The translations under genes and the position numbers were made by a program. Positions 28,801-35,523 of a DNA stretch of 64,000 nt are shown piece by piece. The stretch covers positions 124,001-188,000 of the forward strand of contig ONHW01000001.1 of NCBI GenBank assembly GCA_900317745.1, in the 5' to 3' direction. Positions within the stretch are counted from its first letter, which is position 1, and the number at the start of each line of letters is the position of its first letter. The stretch is from an uncultured Bacteroidales bacterium. Lineage in GTDB: Bacteria > Bacteroidota > Bacteroidia > Bacteroidales > Paludibacteraceae. The notes beneath the pieces were generated by a model. It was not told the DNA's origin and did no database searches. It worked only from the letters and a program-made list of their open reading frames with translations.

Positions 28801-29238
28801 CGACGGCGTAGCGGGTATAAGCGCGTTATCGAACGGCGCAAAACGGACAATCACTCCCATCCGCTGCAGGATTGTACCCACAAACACATGCAGATTAAGC
28901 AACGCAAAGAACGCCTGCCGCTTGCCTACGCGCGAACCTACTGAGTCGTGTGCAGCATTGTTACCGCACTTGCGGATATAATGGATGCGCATCATCAGAT
29001 CATCCGAACCGATGAACGCCTTGAAGTCGTAATCATCCACGAGCGAGAACAGCGACGCACGCTCGGGTATATCCCAACCTTTGACCGTATAGATGAGTTT
29101 AACCAGATATTCCAACGCACGCCGCGAGGCAACTGCCGACTTCTCGGGGTCGCACAGTTGGTAGGTCTCCGCTGTATCGCAATAGCGGTACAACGGCTCA
29201 AACTCACGGACGTTTTTCAGAAAGTCAAAGTTTTTCAT
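25870..29238 (-). CDS. hsdR: Type I restriction enzyme, R (endonuclease/translocase) subunit
   Basis: HsdR cuts unmethylated DNA after ATP-driven translocation, in complex with HsdM and HsdS. Visible parts: an N-terminal DUF4145-like domain (about 20-110), an HSDR_N nuclease region (about 195-290, with YADYVLFD..CKPLAVIEAKRT, a D...ExK site), then helicase motifs MATGTGKTRVS, DEAHRSVFG and LTATPRDE, and QMVGRGTRLCPD in the second RecA-like domain. The longer frame extends to 29301, but the ATG at 29238 is preceded by AAAGGA and starts the conserved region, so I chose it (1122 residues). Lies 211 bases after hsdS. Confidence 0.95.
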   Translation of the reverse strand: MKNFDFLKNVREFEPLYRYCDTAETYQLCDPEKSAVASRRALEYLVKLIYTVKGWDIPERASLFSLVDDYDFKAFIGSDDLMMRIHYIRKCGNNAAHDSVGSRVGKRQAFFALLNLHVFVGTILQRMGVIVRFAPFDNALIPATPSPTLQAPEKPEAIPAETAAKYEGKLDEPIADEASRTLATEDAISEAETRRLYIDLMLEESGWTIEHTEGAKMGSKACVEIEVTGMPNAEGKGYADYVLFDASCKPLAVIEAKRTTKNVEVGRNQAMLYADCLEQEYGVRPVIYYTNGFQTKVIDGLGYPDREVYDFHTEQDLELLIQKRSRQDITDLAVDTAIAGRHYQISAIHAVCEHLNKRFRRALLVMATGTGKTRVSIALTELLMRNNWAKNILFLADRTTLVNQAARNFAKLMPSVSSCTLSDDRTQDKDKDLSARLMFSTYQTMVNYIDDSKRPFSIGRFDLIIVDEAHRSVFGKYGSIFDYFDSLLIGLTATPRDEVDRSTYDLFGLEHGEPTYAYELQEAVDDHFLVNFRGFTRETNLLSNGIRYDDLSPEEKEQLEDVWRYEKAKKLLDPNSVYTRDIESRELFEYIYNIDTVDKVLTDLMEHGLKVDDGDCIGKTIIFAHRHEHAELIVQRFRVLYPQFGADFCTVIDNYAPYAQNLLDNFSEPRETAKRKIQIAVSVDMLDTGVDVPEVLNLVFFKQVKSKIKFWQMVGRGTRLCPDIFGAGKDKQEFYIFDWCGNLEFFGQNPNGAEGTRTIGLAERLFNARLEIAVILQHVDYQTDEFAKSFHDELKDILCAQIGELETARIAVRKQWALVEKYKVRDNWQYVSEVDAVMIKSNLAPLLINAQSDLSARRFDFIVLQKQLSLINPEVKGTKAENKIIQIGKALEGKASIPQVMAKMDTIRMVQTPVFWENVNLERLEHVRKELREIVQYLMGDGNKSFTVDISDVVTDEGETELIITQMSYKQRVMDYLAENTDNPVLQKIQTVEQLTQLDIRELERIFWLELGTKEDYERTYLHQDRYKLYGGNIAAFLRTIIGVDMNIALDKFVELIQGQHLTSMQEEYLRNIIRYVCENGDIERRTMQTDPFRLYDCLDLFGNKAQAVPQYIDRLHKVITA

Positions 29239-29291
29239 CTTATTTTTCCTTTGTAAACGATTGTATAATAGCATATTACCAGCGCATTTCC

Positions 29292-29319
29292 AAATAAGCA
29301 CGCTCGACCGTGCTTATTT
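29292..29319. terminator. Strong hairpin between hsdS and hsdR
   Basis: An 11-bp perfect stem AAATAAGCACG (29292-29302) / CGTGCTTATTT (29309-29319) with a 6-base loop. The plus-strand side ends in a T-run, while the minus side has only TTT. It could attenuate read-through from hsdS into hsdR, lowering nuclease relative to methylase. Apart from this stem the 211-base gap has nothing clear. Confidence 0.45.
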
Positions 29320-29449
29320 TTCCGCACGCTATACACCGTATTTCTTCTCTCCATTTTTCGATTAGTGCGCCGTGCATCAGCGCGGCGTTTGTCCCTCTAT
29401 ATCTATCAACTGGTGTCATCATCTTTCGGTTACTTCTATTCTCCGCTGC

Positions 29450-30616
29450 CTATGCAAAATGAAATTCCATTCGTTGCGCGAGCAACGACTCAAACTCGGC
29501 TATCGACTGATTAATCAACCGCTTCTGCTCCTCTATGGCTTGCACCTTCTCCGCAAACGCCTGCTGCAATGAAAGAGGAGGGAGAGGGATAGCAGTATTC
29601 TTTATAATTGCCTGTGATATATTAGGCTGCGCACCTCCGGCTGCAATAGTAGTATACTTTGGCTTCATCGACATCAAGACGTACATTAAGTATAAAGGTG
29701 TCGTATCTTCATTAGGCAAAATATTACAAATAGCTTGATTTGTACACATCGGCGATTTTATTATGCCAACCTCTCCAACTGTTGCACCGTACATTGCTAT
29801 GGCTACTGTATCTATGGGAACAATTTTTGCGTTTGAGTTATCCAAGCCTTCCTGAGTAATAAATAATTCTGTTTTATATATCATTCCTTGCGAAACCTCA
29901 CCACTACGTAGCCAAGGGATAGTTCCTCCTTCATAATATTCTTTATGAGCCTTTGATGGAGTTCCACCAGAGGTCGTATATGCTATCTCTTCTATCTTCT
30001 TCACCTCCCATCCTTTGGGATTGGTGATTGGGTCGCCGAAGGTGTCGAGGAAGATGGCTTGGGCGAGATTATCCAACTCAAGCACTTGCTGCTTCTTTGC
30101 CGATATAACCGAAGATATACTATCCAATTCACGAACAATCAACTCTTGGGTGGAAAGAGAGGGAACGGGAACTGAAATATTAGATAATTGCCCTAAGTAT
30201 ATGCCTTTTTGAGCAACACCATGCGCCTCTTCAATTAACTTATAACTTTCTGCTTGAAGTAAATATTTGAGAAAACTTGAATTTATAAGTTCTTTTTTGG
30301 GAGAAAGAACAGCAACACTTCGTTGTAATGTTATATTCTTATGCTCCGCATGAACGACAGCAGCTCGTCCTACTGTACCAACAATAGTGAGCAATACATC
30401 TCCTTCTGATATCCTTGTGCGCTTATCTTCTTGCTCAAAATCCTCTTTTGTCAAGTAGCGAACTCCTCTATTAAGGTCAATGCAATCATTACCAATATTT
30501 TGTGAGCTTATCATCAAATAACCAGAATGGGTCACACCTTTAGGCGGATTGTGACTACCATCTGTTAGTCGTTCACAAAGATCTCCCAACCTCTTATATG
30601 TCACGCTCTCTCTCAT
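29450..30616 (-). CDS. hsdS: Type I restriction enzyme, specificity subunit
   Basis: HsdS recognises the bipartite DNA target for both methylation and cleavage. The 388 residues contain two target-recognition regions separated by conserved helices: LSTQELIVRELDSISSVISA (about 153-172) and PLSLQQAFAEKVQAIEEQKR (about 350-369), the usual spacer and C-terminal repeat. The start overlaps the hsdM stop (ATGA, 30613-30616), so both subunits are translated together. No second or inverted hsdS copy is present, so phase-variable shuffling is not evident here. Confidence 0.95.
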   Translation of the reverse strand: MRESVTYKRLGDLCERLTDGSHNPPKGVTHSGYLMISSQNIGNDCIDLNRGVRYLTKEDFEQEDKRTRISEGDVLLTIVGTVGRAAVVHAEHKNITLQRSVAVLSPKKELINSSFLKYLLQAESYKLIEEAHGVAQKGIYLGQLSNISVPVPSLSTQELIVRELDSISSVISAKKQQVLELDNLAQAIFLDTFGDPITNPKGWEVKKIEEIAYTTSGGTPSKAHKEYYEGGTIPWLRSGEVSQGMIYKTELFITQEGLDNSNAKIVPIDTVAIAMYGATVGEVGIIKSPMCTNQAICNILPNEDTTPLYLMYVLMSMKPKYTTIAAGGAQPNISQAIIKNTAIPLPPLSLQQAFAEKVQAIEEQKRLINQSIAEFESLLAQRMEFHFA

Positions 30617-32103
30617 AGTATTCCTCTCAGACGGTTGATGTTCTCGATGATAGTGTTCTCCAGCGTCTCAATGCGCTCCAGCACCTCGTGCGGGTTCTCC
30701 TGCTTGACTGCGGCACGCTCCACCTGTTTGTACTTGTTGAACGTGAAGTCGTAGTCATTCTGCCGTATCTCGTCCACCGGCACGAGGAACGACTGCTCCG
30801 TGCGTGCGCGCTCCGCTTCCGCCTCGCGGTTCTGCCAACGGCGGATGATGTCGGGTATATCGTTGTCGTCTATCGGATCACGTGTGTCATTGAGCGTGAA
30901 GCCGTCAGCGTGCATGTCGTAGAACCACACCTTATCCGTTCCGCCGTTGTCGGTCTTGGTGAAGATAAGAATAGCCGTGCTCACACCTGCATAAGGCTTG
31001 AATACGCCCGAGGGCATAGAGATGACCGCTTCGAGTTTCTGATGATCCACCAGCTCCATCCTCAGCGCTTTGTGCGCCTTGCTGTTGCGGAACAGCACAC
31101 CGTCAGGCACGATGCTTGCACAGCGTCCGCCAATCTGTAAGATTCGGATAAACAGCGCAAGGAACAGCAACTCGGTCTGCTTGGTGTTCGTGAGCGTCAA
31201 CAGCGACTTGCTGACAACCTCGTTGTCCAGACTGCCCGTGAACGGCGGGTTAGCCAGACACAAGGTGTAACGGTTGGCATCGGTGTTGTCGGCAGAGAGC
31301 GAGTCTTGCCAGGCGATGTTCGGCGCATCAACACCGTGCAGCATCATGTTCATCGCACCGATACGCAGCATGTTCTGGTCGGTATCGAAGCCGTTGAACA
31401 TATCCGAACGGAAACGCTGCCGCATGTTCGGCCCCATCAGTATCCTGCCGTAATGCTCCTTGATATATTTAGCAGCCTCGACGATGAATCCCGCCGAACC
31501 CATTGCCGGATCGCAGATCTTGTCGTCAGGCGCAGGCTTCATCAGCTCCACCATCATCCGGATGATATGTCGCGGTGTGCGGAACTGCCCGTTCGTGCCG
31601 GACTCCGCCATCTTGCCGAGCATGTACTCATATACATCCCCCATAGCATCGCGGTCAGTCATATCCAACGCATCAATGCCATCCACCACCTTCTGCAACG
31701 TACGCTCCGAAGGGATAAGGAAGATGGCATTCTGCATGTAACGCGAATACGCCGACTCCTGACCGCTGCCGATGTTCTTTATGAACACAAACACGTTCTC
31801 GCGAACCATCTTGAACATGTTCTGCGAACCGGTGTTCTTAAACACATGCCAGCGCATATCATTGTAGGGGACGAGATTGCCCGTCTCGGGATTGCGCCAC
31901 GAGCCGGCAGGGAACGTCGGGTTCTCCAGTTTGTTGCCGAACAACTGCGCATTGGATTCCTCGCGCCGCTGCGTGTCGTCGAGCATCTTCATAAAGAACA
32001 TATACGTCATTTGCTCCAATATCGTGATGGAGGTCGTGACACCGCTGTTCCAGAATGCATCCCATATCTGGTCAACCCGATTCTTGATCTCGCCTGTTAT
32101 CAT
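30613..32103 (-). CDS. hsdM: Type I restriction enzyme, DNA methyltransferase subunit
   Basis: HsdM transfers a methyl group to adenine at sites chosen by HsdS. An N-terminal helical domain (about 1-150) is followed by the SAM-binding fold with PAMGSAGFIVEAA (about 197-209) and catalytic CLANPPFTGS (about 283-292, an N-P-P-F motif). Length (496 residues) is typical. First gene of the hsdM-hsdS-hsdR set. Its leader carries a 16-base direct repeat (GTTAAACTATT type, 32113-32145), and the promoter at 32171 carries the shared inverted repeat. Confidence 0.97.
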   Translation of the reverse strand: MITGEIKNRVDQIWDAFWNSGVTTSITILEQMTYMFFMKMLDDTQRREESNAQLFGNKLENPTFPAGSWRNPETGNLVPYNDMRWHVFKNTGSQNMFKMVRENVFVFIKNIGSGQESAYSRYMQNAIFLIPSERTLQKVVDGIDALDMTDRDAMGDVYEYMLGKMAESGTNGQFRTPRHIIRMMVELMKPAPDDKICDPAMGSAGFIVEAAKYIKEHYGRILMGPNMRQRFRSDMFNGFDTDQNMLRIGAMNMMLHGVDAPNIAWQDSLSADNTDANRYTLCLANPPFTGSLDNEVVSKSLLTLTNTKQTELLFLALFIRILQIGGRCASIVPDGVLFRNSKAHKALRMELVDHQKLEAVISMPSGVFKPYAGVSTAILIFTKTDNGGTDKVWFYDMHADGFTLNDTRDPIDDNDIPDIIRRWQNREAEAERARTEQSFLVPVDEIRQNDYDFTFNKYKQVERAAVKQENPHEVLERIETLENTIIENINRLRGIL

Positions 32104-32170
32104 AACTTTTCTTATTTAATAGTTTAACATTTCAATAGTTTAACAATGTCCCCTTTTTCATTTCCCGTTG

Positions 32171-32207
32171 CAAAGGTACTACATCGTTGTGCAAGCTATT
32201 TGCATAA
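32171..32207 (-). promoter_or_regulatory. Operator-type promoter, copy 3 (hsdM)
   Basis: TACCTTTG (32171-32178) then, after 8 bases, TTGTGCAA-N5-TTGCATAA (32187-32207). Same geometry as copies 1 and 2. The 28 bases from TACTACATCG onward are almost identical to copy 1 at 21478. Confidence 0.75.
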
Positions 32208-32249
32208 TCCGTATAATTCGTGCATTTTTTTGAAATAGCCGCAATTTTA

Positions 32250-33695
32250 TTATCCGAACAAGTCATCTAAAGTTACGACATTTACAAAATCACCAAAGTA
32301 TTGGTTATATGCCAAACCATAAGTAGTTACCAACGTACTATGAATAACTGTTTTCCGACTTACCTTCTCCACCAGCGTATTCATCCTGTGCACCAATCTC
32401 ATGTGGTACGATTTATTTACCGAGAACTCTTCACTATAAAATTTCATCTCGCACATATTCACCACATTATCTTTTCGCTGGATAAGCAAATCGATTTGCG
32501 TCCCTTCTTGCTGGTCATCGCCATTTACTGCCCATGCAGATTGCGAGGACGATATACCGGCAATCTGTAAAGCACGCTTGATAGCACCAATATGGCGCAG
32601 GCACAAATCTTCAAAAGCGAAGCCGCGCCAACTATTGATTTTGGGCGATTCGACATTGTTCATCCAGAATGCATCATCCATTTCCGATTGCTTATCCACG
32701 AACTTCAGATAGAACAAGCAGAATGGATCAATCAAGCGGTAATGTTCATTACGCTTACTTTCACCAAAGGGCACATAACGCTCCACAAAATCACTTGCCA
32801 CCAGTGCCTTGAGCCATTGGGAGAGATGCCCGTTACACCCCAAGTTTGTACCTTCAGCGATGCATTCACGTGTAAATCCTTTTCTTTTGGTTGCAAGATA
32901 GCGCACGATACGCATCATTTCCTCCGGGTTAGTAAATATGGAAGCAAAGAGTTTGGTGAATTCGTCTTTCAGTTTGGCGTTTTGTGCGAAGAACAGGTTG
33001 TCGATATTCTGCGCAAGGCTCTTACCACGCGTAAAATATGTCATATAGTACGGAATTCCGCCAAGAATCATATTTGCTTGAGCGATATCATAACGGGAGA
33101 GTTGTATGCCTTGGCTCTGGTAGAACTGTTCGCATTCAGCTAAAGTAAATGGCGTAAGTTTGATCTCGTATGTCGTGCGGCCATACAATCCGCCATGATT
33201 ATTCACCAAGTTATCCAACATCCACGAATTGGCACTACCGCACACAACGAGCATCATATTCGTGCGATGACATGCCCATCCGTTCCAAAACGCTTCCAGA
33301 GCTGTTATAAACCCGCTTCTCGGCGTATCCATCCATGGCAATTCGTCAATGAACACAACTTGTCGCGCACCGGTATCAATAGTTTGCAGGTGCTGCTCTA
33401 ACATAAAGAATGCCTCCAGCCAGTTCTTCGGGCTGCTCCTACCTTTCCATCCTTGAATCAAGAGAGAATGATAGAAATGCAGCAATTGTGCCTTCATGTT
33501 ATTCGACTTACCATTCTCATCGATAGGACTTAATCCGGCATGACGAAAAGTAATATCCTCGCGAAGTGCTTCATCTACCAAAAAGGTCTTTCCCACACGG
33601 CGACGACCATAGATGGCTACAAATTCAGCTTTAGGGCTTGATACAAGTTTTTTCAACTCGTCAACCTCTTTGTTTCTTCCAATAATTGCGCTCAT
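32250..33695 (-). CDS. Predicted ATPase of the DUF234/archaeal-ATPase type
   Basis: The 481-residue protein has an AAA+-type N-terminal domain: Walker A IYGRRRVGKTFLV (about 29-41) and Walker B VFIDELPWMD, and later a region typical of DUF234 C-terminal domains with SWRGFAFEDLCLRHI and QIDLLIQRKDNVVNMCEMKF (D...E-x-K, nuclease-like). Members of this family are often near mobile or toxin loci; function is not known. It has its own canonical promoter (33767-33798), overlapping the end of the WYL gene, and a 65-base gap before the hsdM promoter. Confidence 0.85.
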   Translation of the reverse strand: MSAIIGRNKEVDELKKLVSSPKAEFVAIYGRRRVGKTFLVDEALREDITFRHAGLSPIDENGKSNNMKAQLLHFYHSLLIQGWKGRSSPKNWLEAFFMLEQHLQTIDTGARQVVFIDELPWMDTPRSGFITALEAFWNGWACHRTNMMLVVCGSANSWMLDNLVNNHGGLYGRTTYEIKLTPFTLAECEQFYQSQGIQLSRYDIAQANMILGGIPYYMTYFTRGKSLAQNIDNLFFAQNAKLKDEFTKLFASIFTNPEEMMRIVRYLATKRKGFTRECIAEGTNLGCNGHLSQWLKALVASDFVERYVPFGESKRNEHYRLIDPFCLFYLKFVDKQSEMDDAFWMNNVESPKINSWRGFAFEDLCLRHIGAIKRALQIAGISSSQSAWAVNGDDQQEGTQIDLLIQRKDNVVNMCEMKFYSEEFSVNKSYHMRLVHRMNTLVEKVSRKTVIHSTLVTTYGLAYNQYFGDFVNVVTLDDLFG

Positions 33696-33766
33696 AATTG
33701 CATTAAATGGGCTTCGAATACTTGTTTTTGCTATTTCGTAGCCCGATATAACTTATTTTTCGGCAG

Positions 33767-33798
33767 CAAAGATACTACATTTTTCTTAATTTTGCAAA
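33767..33798 (-). promoter_or_regulatory. Promoter of the ATPase gene
   Basis: TTTG (33795-33798), N20, TATCTTTG (33767-33774) on the minus strand, an exact consensus match. The -33 half lies inside the last codons of the WYL gene. Confidence 0.82.
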
Positions 33799-34790
33799 TT
33801 TTTATGGTATAATTCGTGCATTTTGTTGATTTTTTCTTGTATTTGCAGCCTTAACGATTCAGGTGCAAGCACCTCAACATCTTCGCCGAACCACAAGATC
33901 TGCGCTTCCAGTTCGCGGTTGGGAATAACGGTTATCTCAATCAGTCCCTGCTGTTTGTCTTTAGTCTTCTGCGAGGGATGCAGCGGCTTGGATAGTACGT
34001 AAGGCAACCGGTTCGGTGCAAACCGCAGCAACACATGTTCCGGCTCTTTGCCTTGCGGGATACTCACGCCTATAACGTCATCGAAATATTCAGAGAAATC
34101 AATATCCGTCTCCTTATACGCAACGCGACTCGGTTCGATGCCTTGTATCCTGTCCAGCGCAAAGTTCTTCATCTTACCTGTATCCGCATCCTCCGCGAGC
34201 AAGAACCACCGGCTGTTGTGCTGCTTGATATAATACGGATGCAGCGTCAGCACTTGCTCCTGTTTACCAAACGGCTGATACGTCAGCTCTATCGACTGCT
34301 TGTTCACGATATAGTTAAACAGCGTCTCCAAGTGCTCCAAGCCTTGCAGATACTCGTTCCCCTCAAAGCCGATGATGCTCTCCGTGTGATTGTTAAGGTG
34401 CATCTTGGTCTCTATCTCCGCCAACGTCTCTGCCATCCAATCGAACTGCGGCAATCCTTTCAGCCGCGACAACATCAGCACCGTGTCTTTCAGCTTGGCA
34501 ATCTCCTCATCCGTCAAAGGAGCCTGCTGAATGCTGAAATTCGTATCTTCATACCGGTAATACACCCTGCCATACGCATCACGCAGGTGCAGCACATTCA
34601 CGTGATAGATACTCTCAAACTCGTTGATATCGTATTTGAGCGTCCGCTCACTCACAGGCGTGCAGTCATATCGCACCAAGTCCTTGTTGCATTCCGCCAA
34701 CAAGTCCTCAATATAGTACCGCTTCGTCTTGTTCCGAAAACACCGATCCAACGCGAAGTGACGTATCTGTTTCTGCTTTATTACCGGCAT
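33786..34790 (-). CDS. WYL-domain transcriptional regulator
   Basis: From Met at 34790 the protein has about 334 residues: an N-terminal winged-helix DNA-binding part (FALDRCFRNKTKRYYIEDLL, then PVSERTLKYDINEFES), a central WYL domain (about 155-235, with YNAYQ-like LTYQPFGKQEQVLTLHPYYI and WFLLAEDADTG) and a C-terminal domain. The frame runs 39 codons further upstream, but that part is AT-rich leader containing the promoter. WYL proteins often regulate defence islands by binding nucleic-acid or nucleotide ligands. It is a candidate for the regulator of the three operator promoters (inference). Confidence 0.9.
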   Translation of the reverse strand: MPVIKQKQIRHFALDRCFRNKTKRYYIEDLLAECNKDLVRYDCTPVSERTLKYDINEFESIYHVNVLHLRDAYGRVYYRYEDTNFSIQQAPLTDEEIAKLKDTVLMLSRLKGLPQFDWMAETLAEIETKMHLNNHTESIIGFEGNEYLQGLEHLETLFNYIVNKQSIELTYQPFGKQEQVLTLHPYYIKQHNSRWFLLAEDADTGKMKNFALDRIQGIEPSRVAYKETDIDFSEYFDDVIGVSIPQGKEPEHVLLRFAPNRLPYVLSKPLHPSQKTKDKQQGLIEITVIPNRELEAQILWFGEDVEVLAPESLRLQIQEKINKMHELYHKNLQN

Positions 34791-34816
34791 ATTTATATAT
34801 TTTTCCTGAAAACCTA

Positions 34817-34848
34817 CAAAGTTACAAAAAATATATGACTTTTGCAAA
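34817..34848 (-). promoter_or_regulatory. Promoter of the WYL regulator
   Basis: Exact consensus: TTTG (34845-34848), N20, TAACTTTG (34817-34824). It does not contain the inverted repeat of the other island promoters. The gene starts 27 bases downstream. Confidence 0.82.
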
Positions 34849-34913
34849 TGAAAATAAGAAAAAGTGCAAAATATCAGCAAGAAAGTACGAAATTTAACGG
34901 GAAGCAAGGGGAG

Positions 34914-35490
34914 GGCATATAGATATGCCAGGCATAGACGCGATTATCGGCGGCACTTACAGAGCCGCTGTCCGGATATTATCCGAACGTAATGAACGCT
35001 GCTAAGGACGGCAAAGCCGATGCCTGCATCAAATGCAGGCGCAATAAACATAGTGACGTAAAACAAAATGACGTAACAAAGTAATGTAAACAAAGTAACA
35101 GGCGGGCGTAAATATCCGCCCGAAGGGGAAAATGTAAGGGGACAATGGAATCCAGCCTCAAAAATGCGACGGAAAGGAACAGCCGCATGGTATGCGGAGG
35201 AAGAAGAGAGGGAGATCGCCCAAGTTTGGTCGATGCATGGCGACTCCGGGAGCCGATGCCCGAATACGATTCGGGCGTAATGGACAAAGACAGGACGCCG
35301 GAATACCGGCTTAAACAGAACACCGCTGCGCTATACTCGGCGGGACATCGCCGAGCACTGAACGACTGCAAATATCCGGCGTTGGAAGCACCGGACACAG
35401 AACACCAATACTCACAGGAACATTGCCGAACACAGAACAAAGAACGCGCTGAATGGTAGGAGGAAATATAACACTGCCGCATTTTTGCGG
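34914..35490. repeat. Hairpin-dense non-coding block (about 10 short stem-loops)
   Basis: This gap of more than 600 bases holds no convincing gene but many perfect short hairpins: GGCATAT/ATATGCC (34914-34929), GCGGC/GCCGC (34950-34968), CGGATA/TATCCG (34973-34985), GCCTGCAT/ATGCAGGC (35022-35040), CGGGCG/CGCCCG (35103-35122), CCGCAT/ATGCGG (35183-35197), GCCCGAAT/ATTCGGGC (35258-35276), GCCGG/CCGGC (35297-35310), CTCGGCG/CGCCGAG (35336-35355) and CCGCA/TGCGG (35477-35490). It also contains three CAGAACA blocks and shares an exact 20-base stretch with 15340-15534. Between the FAD gene stop and the WYL promoter. Confidence 0.75.
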
Positions 35491-35523
35491 TTATGTAGTA
35501 CGGGGAATGGGGTAGTTCTAAGC

